From contig OW203726.1 of assembly GCA_934045075.1 (NCBI GenBank), forward strand, positions 24,181,488 through 24,245,487: DNA of 64,000 nt, read 5' to 3'. Of this stretch, positions 1 to 11,947 are shown piece by piece. Source of the DNA: Yponomeuta sedellus. Taxonomy: Eukaryota; Arthropoda; Insecta; Lepidoptera; Yponomeutidae. The notes under the pieces were generated by a model. It saw nothing but the letters and a program-made list of their open reading frames with translations, did not search any database and had not been told where the DNA came from. How positions within the stretch are numbered: the stretch's first letter is position 1; every line of letters starts with the position of its first letter. Made by a program: the position numbers and the translations under genes.

Positions 1-1320
1 CCGTAAAGAACATTTAGTGATCTCAGTCTCGGCTAGATGGAGCTAGTAGTTATTTTGATTTATTGAGTTTTATTAAATTAATTGTTTAAGAGAATATATT
101 ACTTTTACAAAGTCTCTAATATTACATCGGTGCGTTATACATTAGTTTCCCTTCATAACAATATATATTATCGACATACTACTGAGTTTAAATTAATTAT
201 CGTTTAGTGATTCTATTCTCTCCTAGGTAGGGCTAAATTAAATCTTTTAGAGATTATTCTTATTTATATTTTTAGTGTATGGTTTTCTGTCATTAAGTCA
301 GTAACATCAAATCGCTGTGAATAACTCAGTATACTTTGATAACATTTCCTCGACACTGAGTTTTACCTACTTAACTACCAGGTAAATGCTTTTAAAATCT
401 ACAAGCGCGTGCAAAAACAAAAAGTATATTGAAATTTGTTCTTAAAATCTACTATTTTAATAGTGATAGCAATTAACATTTGATTTGAAAGCCGTTGAAG
501 GGAATCTACTTCCCAGCCGCCGATAGCGCCATCTATATGTTAGGATGAAATGCCGTGTCACAAGTGATAGGTAGCGGACGAGTTTTTTCCAATCGATAGT
601 CTATTAGTTGTGCGTTCGTCCACTGCAGATGTCGTTGTAACTTATTATTTTATTCCACTATTTATTCAGTCCTCCCTAAATTCTTGTTGCAAAATTTAAT
701 CTAGGTATAACAAACCCTGTTAGAAAACAAAATAATGTCTAGCTGTATTTCATTCTTAGAATGGACTACTACATAAAGAATCCTATTGCATAATTTTGTT
801 TTGATTAAATGCAAATTGGCCCAGCGGCGACAGACGCCGATCTCCACCGGAAGGCCGCGGGATCGAACCCAGCCTCACTCAGCAAGCGGAATGTTTTTCT
901 TTTCTTTTTATGACTAATAACGGAAATGTCGATTAGTACACAAACAAACCTCAACAAATCCCCAGAAAGCGTCCCCGCTACGAAACTTATTTGTTGTATT
1001 TATAGATTTATTGTAATGCCTGACATGAATGATAAGGACCTTCTAACGACTAAAGTGCCTACCTACGTAATCAATCTCGTTAAATAAAGTTTCCGCGATT
1101 TTACTACGTAACCTATCTCGAACCAAACTCGCACAGAACACAATTCAAATTTATATTAACGATCGTGAGCACTTGTATGGACCTTGGTCCGTTACAACAT
1201 GCTTAGCTAAGCAAACGTCTATTTTAGTAACGCATTGATACTTCGCTAAGTTAGCCTGAAGTAATGCTTACGGAAGCAGGAGTACGGACTTGGGCTAAGC
1301 AACGACTATTTATCTCTAGT
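1..1320. other. AT-rich DNA without a recognisable gene
   Basis: No coding exon, splice-bounded frame or RNA gene is recognisable here. A decayed tRNA-like stretch with a B-box-like GGGATCGAACCC lies near 862-873 and is probably an old SINE. The rest is AT-rich and unassigned. Confidence 0.5.
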
Positions 1321-1372
1321 AGATAAGATAAGATCACCAGTACCTAGTGGTACTTGTGATCTTATCTTATCT
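1321..1372. repeat. Near-perfect 24-bp hairpin
   Basis: Arms 1321-1344 and 1349-1372 are reverse complements at 23 of 24 positions around a 4-base loop. No terminal-repeat or target-duplication signature is visible, so its origin (fold-back remnant or hairpin RNA) is open. Confidence 0.8.
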
Positions 1373-1560
1373 ATAGTATGTATAGATAGAATAAGACAAA
1401 TCATTTTATTAACCAACGCACGGTAATTATACTGAAGTAGCTGGTACAGTTAAGTATTGCAAGCTTTCACTAATATTTTCACACTCAAGGTGTGACTAAT
1501 ATAGCCTGAAGAAGTACACAATCACTTGACCTGGTTAGAAAACTGTGTTTTAAATTTCGT

Positions 1561-1885
1561 TATCAACCCTTGTATGTCCCCACTGCTGGGGCACGGGTGT
1601 CTTTCTGCATCGCAGGAAGGTTAGGCCATACTCTACCACGGGGGCCAAGTTTGGGTTGGTGGAGGATTGTAAGACAGTGGCGGGCCTTACTGTCAGAAGT
1701 TATGGCTTAACGACTGCCATTATATGATGGAAGCGCTCGGAAAAATGCCACTAGCGATAGTCACGGGACGCTCACCCATCCCGTACCTGACCGCGCCTGT
1801 TGTTGCTTAACCAAGGATTGATTCCTGTAATTGATTGATGATTGATTCAAGTGATTGACTCGGTTCGCCTAGGCCACGAGCGTTT
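1561..1885 (+). repeat. Interspersed repeat family A, copy 1
   Basis: The copy starts in the shared TGTCCCCACTGCTGGGGCAC head and runs through the CATCGCAGGAAGG hairpin, the GGTTGGTGGAGGATTGTAAG block and a CCACGAGCG tail. Other copies are at 2665, 4277, 12479, 21721, 22548, 31684, 52010, 55471 and 61972. The recurrence is direct evidence of a dispersed SINE-like or MITE-like family; I see no tRNA-like boxes. Confidence 0.8.
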
Positions 1886-2664
1886 TAAATTTAGCGATTA
1901 GAATTTCGGCAACTTGCCTGGACAATATGAACTGAAGCGGAGTTTCTGTACCTTCATTGCACGTTTTATGAGTACGATTGTTGATGTATGAAAACATGAC
2001 GGGCAAATTGTCCGAAGATGCCACGGCCCAGCCGCGGTCAAGGTTTCATTGCCGACTCCATAATTTTTAATTAAGCATACGTTACTTGTTTGGTGAACTG
2101 CAAAAAAACACAGCCTTTTTTTAGTTCAACACGATTATTTGTTTTTTTAACGGATAATAGAAATATCAGAGTTTAATGTTTCCGTATTTTTGTTCGTGGG
2201 TGCCTGTTACTAGTAGGTAGTCATTATTTAGATAATGGGTTAAATTATGAGCTATTCTTAAGATTATATGAAGCTCGAAGCGTTTATCTAATTAAACACT
2301 GTAAGAACCAACGGATATGTGAAATATTAAGAGTGGGAAAATATACCAAAGCAAGGGTATCAGGAATGCTTCTCTGCGCAACAAAACATTGCTACAGCAT
2401 AATACTCCTACAATGTATGCCTTAATTATAGCTTTGGACATATTTTCGAAGAAATTATTAATTTATGGTTCCTCAGGATGAAGTTGCGCAGAATGTGGCA
2501 AACCCTAAGCTTATCCCGGATCCCGAAACCCCGGAGTTGTACTAGGGCTACCCCTCCGGGATACAGGCGTGTCGTTATTAGTGTTTTTTAGATTACAATG
2601 TTTCAAATTTGTCATTTTCTCGAACGTATAATACCTGTTATTATTTAATTTGAAGTAAGGAATC
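1886..2664. other. No gene seen
   Basis: Unassigned AT-rich DNA. The CCCTCCGGGATACAGGCGTG fragment at 2551-2570 belongs to repeat family F. Confidence 0.5.
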
Positions 2665-2995
2665 GCCCGTAGCCCCGGCTGCCTGAGTGATCTTAAACGA
2701 TGAAGAAAGTTAAGCAACATAGGGTGCGTTTAGTGCATGGATGTGTGACCGTCTATGACTAACGCTAGTGGCATTTTTCTGAGTGGTTCCGTGCTTCGCA
2801 AGCCACGTTCAGCAGTTGGTGCCGGCTGCCGTCAATAGATGGCTAAGCCAAGTCAGAGGCCTTAGGGCGGCTTGAAAACTTCTGACCGTACAACCAGCCA
2901 CTAATCTTGCAAGCCCCCACCAATCCGAACTTTGCTCCCATGGTGGAATATGGCCTATACCTTCCTAAGGGAAGAGACCCGTGCCCCTCTGTGGT
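2665..2995 (-). repeat. Repeat family A, minus-strand copy
   Basis: Reverse complement of family A. It begins with the distal GGCTGCCT/GATCTTAAA tail also seen at 31925-31975 and ends at the CACGGGTCTCTTCC head. These two copies share a tail that differs from the 1561 and 22548 copies, so they form a subfamily. Confidence 0.75.
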
Positions 2996-3259
2996 TACAT
3001 AATGAGTTTATGATGATGATAATTTTGAAGGCTTGAGTTAAATTCTGTGAAAGAACGAATTATTTCTGTAACAAAAACCAACAGCATAAATCGAGAATAA
3101 ACATAAAAAACTCATCCAGAACCCTTTACTGGGAAGAGGTATTATAGTTGGCACCTTAAATTGAACCTTATCACTTTTAAATAGAGCCCAAAACCAAAGA
3201 AAAATCATACTAGCTATACCGGTTAAAAGGGTTAATAATGATAATTAGTAAGTAAAGTT

Positions 3260-3516
3260 TGCTGTGTGGTGTCGGCCTAGAGAATAGCACCAACCCAAAT
3301 TCTTCCCGCGGGTGTCGTAAAAGGCGACTAAAGGACACAAACCGGGGGTGGGCAGTAGCGCCCCCTGCAGTACAATTCCACCAAACTGCGATACCCAACC
3401 CGCACGCCCAGCGTGGGGATTATGGGCATTACCCCCTAATCATGGCACAACCTTGCGCTAGCGCTCATTAGGGGAGGGCTATGTCCAGCAGTGGACTAAT
3501 ATAGCCTGAAGAAGAA
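3260..3516 (+). repeat. RTE-type LINE 3' tail
   Basis: The copy spans the GTGTGGTGTCGGCCTAGAGA block to GGGCTATGTCCAGCAGTGGA and a GAAGAAG tail. The same 3' end follows recognisable RTE-like reverse transcriptase remnants at 41522-41862, which links this non-coding repeat to that LINE group. Confidence 0.75.
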
Positions 3517-4276
3517 CTAAAGTTTGTAACGAAAAAAGTATTTATCCATTAAAAAAATATATATAACTTAACTAGGCTGTGGATCCAACACTCGTGGGGT
3601 CCATAATATCAATAGATTTGCCATTTCTAATGGGCACGTCTTTTATTTGGAAAACAAATGAGAAGACTAACATATTATTCACTACTAACAATGCTAGTAC
3701 ATGAAGGCACAAAACAAGCCGTGTTCTCTACGTCTCAAACGTAACAGATTAACATGTATTTAAACTGTGAATGGAGTATTCGGGTCACAACCGAGTGTGA
3801 GTGCCGTGGGAGGCATCTTAACACTTCTCTAGGTCATTTAACTTGGCCTGAAGTATTGTTTGGCATTCAACGTGTGGCTTATTTGAGTATAGTCAACTGA
3901 GACGCCTGTTTTGTTTTATAGTGACTCTTGTTGTTCTGGGGATAAGAGTCAGAAATTTTTAGTATCCCTTATTTCAAAAAGAAAAAAAACGAAACTTGGA
4001 CGAACTGACTCAAAATTGGATGAGAGCGAAAAATCTACTTTGTTCAATATCAAGATTTGCTGCAACTCCACGGTAACTCTTATCTTGTAAAGAATAAGTG
4101 CGAAAATGTTTGTACCTATTTGCGAGTTCGGAGTAGGTCAAATCGGATAACTCCATACAGTGTAGGACTTAATTAGTAGCTCTACAGGACGTGGGTTCAG
4201 CTCATCTTTATTCTAACACAGGCTTTTCCCACCTGCCGTCTGTCGTCCTTGACGTTTTCCAATCTCTGTTACACAC
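3517..4276. other. No gene seen
   Basis: Unassigned AT-rich sequence between two repeats. No splice-bounded coding exon was found on either strand. Confidence 0.5.
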
Positions 4277-4620
4277 AACCCATTGTATATCCCCACTGCT
4301 GGGGCACTGTTCTTTTCCTGCATCGCAGGAAGGTTAGGCCTTAATCCACCACGGGGGCCAAGTCCGTGTTGGAGGAGGTATGTAAGACAGTGGCGGGCCT
4401 CACAGTCAGAAATTATCAAGCCACCCATAAGGCCACTGACATGGCTTAACGACTGCCATTACATGGCAGCCGGCACCAACAGCTTAAAGCGCTCGGCAAA
4501 AATGCCAGTAGCGGTAGTCACGGAATAGTCACCCACCCAGCACCTGGCCGCGCCTGTTGTTGTTAGTTAACCTTAGTGATTGATTCCAATCATTAGATTC
4601 CAATAGCCCACGAGCGCTTC
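4277..4620 (+). repeat. Repeat family A, near full-length
   Basis: Runs from the CCCCACTGCTGGGGCAC head to the CCCACGAGCGCTTC tail, with the same internal blocks as the 22548 copy. Short open frames inside it are incidental. Confidence 0.8.
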
Positions 4621-5869
4621 CGTATCTCTTTTCTATAGACTTATCGCAGAGACCAAGGTTCATCATCGCTCGTTATGTCGCTCTTTGACCGACCTGCAGC
4701 GTGTGTTATCCACTTCGTAGCAGTAAGAACAAACTTAGGTACCTGTGGGCAAGCATAATATTAAAATTAATAATGGTCACAACATAAGACAACTAAATCG
4801 GAAGACAGTTGATATTTAAAAATAAAAACTGACATTTCTATTTGTGGATTGTCAAGTACCTACCAAGCATCTAACATTTGAATGTTATGTCCGCTAATTT
4901 CGCAAACAGCATTTGGAAACCGTAGTGGTCTTTGTATTGAATTGAAATAAAGATTTAGTAAGCTCCACTTCAAGATGGCTTACGCCTCATTTGCTCTCTG
5001 ACTTAATGATGGATGACGATGGTGCCTATGTGATGATATAGATATTATAGTCAGTTCAGTAATAAATTGTTATACAATGTACGTGTATAATGCAGATAGA
5101 ATTCATATTCGCAATATACGATTTGGTCTTAAAATTTCAACACTATTTGTATTGAAGCTCATGATTTATTTCCTCTTTTGCATTCTATTCCATCTAAAAT
5201 ATAGCACAGCACAAAAACACTAGACACAACTGTGAAAAACACCATTATAATAATAATGCAGCCTTTATTCGACGTACTGTAGAGCACAGGGGGCCGATTC
5301 TCGCCCATGCGGATTGAAAGCGTAGACGCAAAATACTCGAAGGCTTAGACATTTGTCGAATAAAAATAAGATAATTCGACAGAGTCATTAGACATTTATT
5401 TTCTCATTCTAATTCAATGTATGTAGAATGCCGTTCAGAATACAGATTTTGGGTATCGCTCGACTTTTTTCGTATAATTCCAAGTCATAACCCTTAAGAG
5501 TCGTATACGACTTATTTGCTAATGAAGTGAGAATTGGCACCCAGGCCTTTTCTCAGAGAGAGAGAACGGGCTTAATTACCTTAAAAGTCCATCGTGGATT
5601 GCCAATCTCAAGCATTTCCTTAGGATGTTTTCGTTGGACCTATGTATAGAATGATTTATTTTGCCACAAATAAATATGCTTACATAAAAATAATTATAAA
5701 ATAAAATGTGCGCGTGACAATGATAGGTACTATTTCAGCGTTTGCTGTTTCTGATTCGAAACAGCGCTGATTTTCACTTTGTAGTCCTTCTGAGCCCATG
5801 TTCCCTTCCTCTCTGAGAGAAGGCCTGTGCTCTGCAGTAAGACGTTAATAGGCTACATAAAATAACAGA
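4621..5869. other. Unassigned DNA with repeat scraps
   Basis: No gene recognised. Fragments of a common lepidopteran repeat (CTCTGAGAGAAGGCCTGTGC-like) lie near 5549-5640 and 5800-5845; longer relatives occur at 16757 and 38297. Confidence 0.5.
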
Positions 5870-6303
5870 GTCATAGCTCAGAGAATCAGCAAGCTTAAGT
5901 GGCAGTGGGCTGGCCATATCTAGCGAAGAACCGACAACCGTTGGAGAAAACATGTCCTTGAGTGGAACCGCGACTCGGCAAACGTAGTGTAGGACGCCCT
6001 CCGACCAGGTTTTAATTAATCTTTATTTACTTTAGGGACTTTTGTACACATAAGAGTGACGATGACAGTCCCATCGTAATTATACCACCACCACCAAATA
6101 AAGTACCCTTAAAGCTAACTATTATTACTAGCTGTAATATTAATGTACAGAAACTTATCCGCCTCCGACTAGGTGGGACGACGATCTGCGAAAAACTGGG
6201 GGCAGATGCTGGATGCGGCAAGCTGAAGACAGGGCGCTATGGCGCTCATTAGGGAAGGGCTATGTACAGCAGTGGACTAGTACAGCCTGACGACGACGAC
6301 GAA
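5870..6303 (+). pseudogene. RTE-type LINE C-terminal fragment, split by an insertion
   Basis: The 5870-6009 and 6162-6303 halves match, block for block, the end of the RTE-like reverse transcriptase remnant at 41590-41862 (the conserved tail containing WAGHISRRTDNRW and WDDDR). They continue into the GGCTATG..CAGCAGTGGAC 3' end and (GAC)n tail. The reading frame is broken by a 152-bp insertion and small changes, so it is a dead, 5'-truncated copy. Confidence 0.75.
6010..6161. mobile_element. 152-bp insertion with 12-bp target duplication
   Basis: CCTCCGACCAGG (5998-6009) precedes the insert and CCTCCGACTAGG (6162-6173) follows it, so the LINE sequence resumes after a 12-bp repeat with one mismatch. 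The insert is AT-rich, has no clear inverted ends, and its family is not identified. Confidence 0.65.
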
Positions 6304-8125
6304 GAACCAAAACATCTTTAGAAAGGCTGGCACCGCAACCTGTCGCGATGCAATGCTTAGTGACAGCCTCACGCCCGCCCGAGACCGTGATAATTAAAGT
6401 GAAACAAAGCTGACGACCTCGAAAGCTAACATTGCACTAAATTGGCAGCTTTCATCTTAGAACCTGTCTCTGAGGCTTAGTCTTAGCCTTTGTTCAAGTT
6501 TGGATATGTACAGACATGATGAAAAAGATCTACGATTAAAATACTGCGCTTCTGCAACCTTTACGAGAGATTAAATCTACATTGGTCAAGACAGTTTTCG
6601 TCTACGAATGCGTCGAGTGCACTTTATTCGTTACGCTGCCCGTAACTTTAATATGTGATTTGCACGCCTGAATGTCATCTCTAAATAAGTAAATTTATTT
6701 ATTTCATAAAAAGACAACACTAGTTTATAAAAAGACAGCAGGATTTTATGAAAATTAAAGAAGAAGGAAATGAGCTTAGGTATTTTTTTATAAGTTTTCA
6801 ACCAATGGTACATAAATTCTTGAAATGTTATATAAAGAAACTACAGTGTTCTTTAAAACTTGTCTCCAATAGGTACATACTCGTATATACATACATTTAA
6901 TATAAACATACGTATAATATACAACCAAAACTGTCCACCCATAATTAATAATTGATAATTATGCTAATTAACAAATTAAACGAGCAAGTAATTCATTTAT
7001 TTCCTTTTGAAAAAGGTATCAAAAAACAAAATTATGTACAATTTGAGTAATCAGGATGTATTCGCATGTGTGCGAGGCTGGAGTACATACTAGGAAAAAT
7101 TCTTTATGACAGAGCTCCAGGCCCTCACTAAACTTATCATGCATTGTTTCTTAATTGTATAATTTTAAACATACTTAAGTATAAGTCGCTAACTTTACTT
7201 CCGGTGTTGATTACGTATATACTTCACTTACAATAACTTCAACTATCTATTTGGAAACCAACACTTAATTCGATCACAGAGAAAATTTTGAACAAGCTCA
7301 GAATTTTCATATAGTTCTGATAAATTGTTTGGTCTGTAAATTCCTTTTGGCTTCTGAGCTAGGTAAGTAAGCAAAAAATGCCAAGTTTATCTATTGAATA
7401 AAAATACAGTTTCTTAAGCAATTCTTTGCGAGCTGACCAAAGTTGTATGTAACCGAGTTTCCAGCGCAATATGCAAATATACGAAAGCACGTTAATTTCG
7501 ACTCTAGAAACTGCAACAGGAAGACAAAAAAGTGATCAAATCAGACTGTTTTGATTCATTCAAAGTACTCGTAGCATTGTGAAATGACGACGATTTAACG
7601 AGATTCAGTCTGTTAGCCGACCAGTTGACCAGAAGATTGGTCTATAGATGTCAATAGGCATAACAGCAATAACGAATCTGCATGCAATAAATCGTATTTG
7701 TCGCATCAGTGGACCCGGCTCGATATTGTTAATCTTGTACGCTAATTTTGCTATTGCTCAAATTGCTAGCCAATTATTTTGAAACGATATTGGCCAAATT
7801 TAGATAGAAAATTTTAAATAGGTACCTAAAACATTAGAGATCAACTTATTTAAGCTGTGCAATAGATCAAAAGGTACTTTTTCCGTTTCCTGAAGAAAAT
7901 TTAAACCAAATATATTATATTATTTGAAATTTTATATTTTTGTTTGTTACACTTTATTGCACAAAATAAAACTCTCAAAAAACAGGATTAACTTAAACTA
8001 TTAGCAAATATGCACTTATTTCTAGAGAAATTTCTTCCAGCCAGCCTCAACGTTTATGGTACAATACAGGGAAAAGGGCAAGTAAAGAAAAGTACAAGTA
8101 ATTTATTATACTATTTTCATTTTTA
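6304..8125. other. AT-rich DNA without recognisable gene
   Basis: Very AT-rich, stop-dense in all frames, no conserved domain and no clear interspersed repeat. Confidence 0.5.
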
Positions 8126-8308
8126 ATGCACTAACCCGTGCTAAGGAACAAATTTTAAAAACCTATTTAGAGGCTAAAAATTTTTCACCCATGCCGGGAT
8201 TCGAACCCGCAACCTCTGGCTATCTGTACCAGAGCTCGGATAGCCAGAGGTTGCGGGTTCGAATCCCGGCATGGGTGAAATTTTTAGCCTCTAAATAGGT
8301 TTTTAAAA
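8126..8308 (-). repeat. Fold-back copy of tRNA-derived SINE family C
   Basis: Arms 8153-8224 and 8239-8308 form an almost perfect 70-bp inverted repeat around 14 bases. Each arm carries the 28-bp terminal module (TAGCCTCTAAATAGGTTTTT) and the 3' half of a tRNA-like sequence with a B box (GGTTCGAATCC). The CACGGGTTAGTGC block of the same family flanks the left side in inverse orientation. Confidence 0.85.
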
Positions 8309-8648
8309 GTAATTTATTTCAAACAATTAAATAATTAGTGAAGCATCTAGGCCAAATCGACTTTGAACTAACCTCCGGTTTCATCCCACACTATCCGTCA
8401 TTGATGGAATCATAAAAACCATGTTCTAGTTATAAGCGCAGTCTCATGTGAACGATTACCTTATTGCATAATAAGTACAAAAAATACTGTGTAAAGCACA
8501 AAGAGTTCTCTCTTACAAACGTAATAGCTTCACAAATGTAGGTACATAACTTAGAAAACAAAGTCATGCCTTACAGTAGGACGTACCGTAAAGGCTGCAA
8601 TATTATACAGCTTGGACAAAAGTTATGTAATCAATCACTTGTTTTATG

Positions 8649-8891
8649 GTCTGTTAGCTTTTAGGATATACCTCGGGCTCTAGAGTAGGTTTTCATACTG
8701 ATGATCGAGTTCTGATTTCGAAAGTTTCATAGTAGTTTTTAACCTCTAAATAGGTTTTTAAAATATTAGTTCCGATTTCGAAATAAAGTATCATATTAGT
8801 TCCGATATTTCTATTACAGAAATATCGGAACTAACGAATATATCCGATTCTATCCGATAGTAGCCGAGGTATATTCTAAAAGCTAACAGAC
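8649..8891. mobile_element. MITE with about 30-bp terminal inverted repeats, copy 1
   Basis: GTCTGTTAGCTTTTAGGATA at the left matches the reverse complement of the right end with few changes. Copy 2 is at 31455-31674, which supports element boundaries. A 28-bp family C module (8736-8763) sits inside this copy and not in the other. Confidence 0.75.
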
Positions 8892-9061
8892 TATAATTAT
8901 CAGGATTGTGATTGGTAAAAGCTCAGACGTGTAGCGTCCATACGACTTGATTATCTCACTTTGAGGTTAGGTCAGGTTATCGACGTTAGATCGGGATTAC
9001 GCAATGTATGTAACAAGAGTAATTATGTGTCTAAAAACTATATTTAGAGATTGATGTCGTG

Positions 9062-9195
9062 GTACATTATCTATATTGGCGTTTAAAAAGCTCTGGCCTT
9101 TTTATCTACGCAATGAGGTGATTTATATAACGTCCAGTGGCACCTTCACTCACTCTAGATGGGTGAAGGGGCCACTCTCACGCTACAGTCCCGGG
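9062..9195 (-). repeat. Repeat family D body fragment
   Basis: Matches the distal body (GCGTCCAGTGGCATCTTCAC-like) found reversed at 34310-34420 and forward at 26750-26850. Truncated, without the tRNA-like head. Confidence 0.6.
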
Positions 9196-9349
9196 GACAA
9201 TTAAATGCATATATTTATCGCCACACAGACACATACAAAAGGTAAAATTGAATACAAATAAAAAAGTAATAAACAAACACGAACAAACACAGTAAGAGGA
9301 GGATATGAGCCATGTCCATGCGGCGATAAAACGGCCTAAGGGTCAGTAA

Positions 9350-9766
9350 GGCTCAATTCACACTGGCGCAGAGTCGAAGCGAAGCGACACGTCACATTTT
9401 TCAACTGTTCTAAATTCATCTCTATTTCTCTGTTAATACGGTACGAATTTGTGTTGCGAAATTTTGGAAACGCTTAACGACGCGCGTCTGCGCGCGAATG
9501 CGCGCGACTGCGCGCGTCTTCGCCTGCAAGGGTCGCCCGGGTTCGCGCGTCTGCGCGCGCAGAAGCGCGCATTCGCGCGCAGTCGCGCGTCAGCCGGCGT
9601 CCTCCTTTTGAACTTCTTCTATTAGGGCAATCATAATAAGGTCGATATCAGCCAATTCGCGCGTCGATGCGCGAAGACGCGCGCATTTGCGCGTCAACGG
9701 GGCGAATTATTTCGCGTCGCGTCGCTTCGCTTCGCTTCGACTCTGCGCCAGTGTGAATTGAGCCTT
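9350..9766. mobile_element. CpG-rich MITE with long inverted termini
   Basis: The ends are about 40-bp inverted repeats beginning AGGCTCAATTCACACTGG, flanked by TA on both sides. The core (about 9476-9600 and 9655-9715) consists of GCGCGC blocks separated by short spacers and is itself partly self-complementary. TIR style and TA/TWA flank suggest a PIF/Harbinger-like or Tc1-like derivative; no transposase is present. Confidence 0.8.
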
Positions 9767-10522
9767 AGTGCTGCAGGTTTATTGCCCACAGAACTGATTT
9801 TCAAAAAGGGCCCGGTCCAGTGACTCACGGAAAGTCGCATCGAAGTTGTCATCTGCTAAAAAACTGTCGTAAAACTTTGCACTTGCCATCTAACCAAAAT
9901 TATTAATTCTCTTAACCAAAGTCGTCACAACACAGATAATAATCTAGTGTAATGAACCATGATTCATTTCTGTAATATACCTGCAAATAAATTTATCTCT
10001 TATGTCGATTTTTATAAGGATAGTAAACATAAATGTCTAAGATACCGTAGAACAAGAAGTGATTTGTTTATAAAATAAAAAAATATCTTATCTTATCTAT
10101 CGGGTTAAGCAATTAGGCAGCTTCAAAGTGTCAATATTTTTATGTATTTGACAGTTTGGAATGGGCTAAATCAGATAACTCCATACAGTGCAGGACTCAC
10201 GTGATCGCATCCCAGGTCTGTGGAGTACGAGTTCGTGGATAACTTGTTTGCGTCATACATAGCTACTGTCATACCGCTTCGTGGCTCAGAAAACGCATAG
10301 TATTACACCGCGAGTATCGAATAACTGCACTTTAGTGCGAGTATCAAAGAAATCGGTAAAACGATCGATCGAAAGTAAAGGGGATATCTGCGGGAGAGAT
10401 TGCTGAAGAACCGAGATACAAATATTCTCGAGCGAAGACCACGAATCTAAAGACGCTTGTCTAACTTAAAATATAGGCTTACAAATAAGTGTCACTGAAT
10501 ACACTAAGTAGTTACTCAGGTT
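9767..10522. other. No gene seen
   Basis: Unassigned AT-rich DNA with no coding exon recognised. Confidence 0.45.
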
Positions 10523-10677
10523 TTAAAAACCTATTTAGAGGCTAAAAATTCTACCCATGCCGGGATTCGAACCCGCGATCTCTGGCTATCCGTGCCAGAG
10601 GTTCGTGATATCCGTGGTGGAATTTTTAGCCTCTAAATAGGTTTTTAAAATTGTCCTTAGAACGGGTTAGTGCACTA
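10523..10677. repeat. Second fold-back copy of SINE family C
   Basis: The 28-bp module occurs inverted at the left (10523-10550) and direct at the right (10620-10650). A degraded inverted tRNA 3' half lies between them, and the ACGGGTTAGTGCACTAAAAA block follows on the right. Same architecture as 8126-8308, with a shorter pairing arm. Confidence 0.75.
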
Positions 10678-11034
10678 AAAAGAATATAGCTACTCAGGTT
10701 ACTCAGATTAATACAATCCACCAGTTGCACTCATGTGTTTGTCTAAGTAGGTACAATTTTATAGCATATTTACACAGATGTTATCTGGTGACCTTCGAGT
10801 ACCAATGTTTAGCTTTAATACGTAGTCCAAGAACAGTTGGCTACGATTACTAAAGGAAGCTGCATAGCGTGGTAGTAAGATTATGGTAGTCTCTACGGTA
10901 GTACCCGCTTCAATGACTGGTCATTCCGTAAGACTAGGCTTTTATACAGTGTCTTGCGGTAATTAGTATTTACGACTGAATGAACCAACTCTCAAGTATA
11001 AGCTACTGGGCAATGGATATTATAAAATAATTAT
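10678..11034. other. No gene seen
   Basis: Unassigned DNA between repeats. Confidence 0.4.
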
Positions 11035-11280
11035 TTATTGATAACAATCATGGAATCTTATCATACTCGTATGGGCAGCAACTGATATAGGTATTAAGTA
11101 TAAGATGATATTTTTGTAAATATCTTACGTTTGTTCTTTCCTGGTGTACCTACAATAAAGAATATTCTGAAGAGATGGTCAGAGTTTCCTGAGCCGTTTC
11201 CTTTTTTTATACTGCGAATACTGCCCGAAGCCAGCGGGTAACCTTGTACATTAACATTCAGTAAACAAGTAAACAGCTGA
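11035..11280 (+). repeat. Repeat family B, diverged copy
   Basis: Resembles the 34030-34285 copy (AATCATGGAATCTTAT, GATGGTCAGAGT, CGGCCCGAAG and CATTCAGCAAACAG-like blocks) with many substitutions. Confidence 0.6.
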
Positions 11281-11284
11281 TTAT

Positions 11285-11512
11285 TTTTTTTTATTTAAGA
11301 TCGACTATAGCTCATCCCACAAACGTCTCAATTCAGATCTTTGTTTATCTGTACGCGAAATTTCATGCAAATCCGCTCCGTCGTTATTGCGTGATTCAGT
11401 AACAAACATCTTCACAAACTTTCACACTTATCACATTATACATTTTTGGATGTTTGTAAAAAATTCAAAAATCTTCACGATTTTTCCACATTTATAATAT
11501 TAGTAAGATTAC
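11285..11512 (-). repeat. Repeat family E, minus copy
   Basis: Ends in the reverse complement of the ATTATAAANGCGAAAGTTTG head shared with 15645 and 53622. A common short repeat type in moth and butterfly DNA; no coding capacity. Confidence 0.6.
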
Positions 11513-11947
11513 TTAGTTCTTTCATTGCATTTTAAAATTCAATGGTTCAGTTGGTACTTCCACAAAGTATCTAGGTACTTCTATAAAGTTTCCTCATATT
11601 TTTATTTTAAAATCCAGGTACAAATCGAATATCTCAAACGTCGTCGCAATTAAACTTTCGTACTGCATACAAAAAGTTTTCTCTGGATTTTCATGTGTCA
11701 ATTCATCAGCACTGCGTCGCATTTTACTTTGTATTTTCAAGTGTCAACCATTAGTGCGACGGAAGAGAGTTCCCCGTTGTCCCACACCAATAACACAGGT
11801 TTACGTGGACTGGTCGCGCCACTCTTACTTTCGATGAGGTTGCAGAGAAAGCGACTGCCATAGACGTAAATGACCGTATTAGATCGGATCAGTCTGGGAG
11901 ATTGGCGGCAGCCGAGATGCAAGACTCAAAAGGTAGTAGAGTAATTG
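11513..11947. other. No gene seen
   Basis: Unassigned DNA; no splice-bounded exon recognised. Confidence 0.4.
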
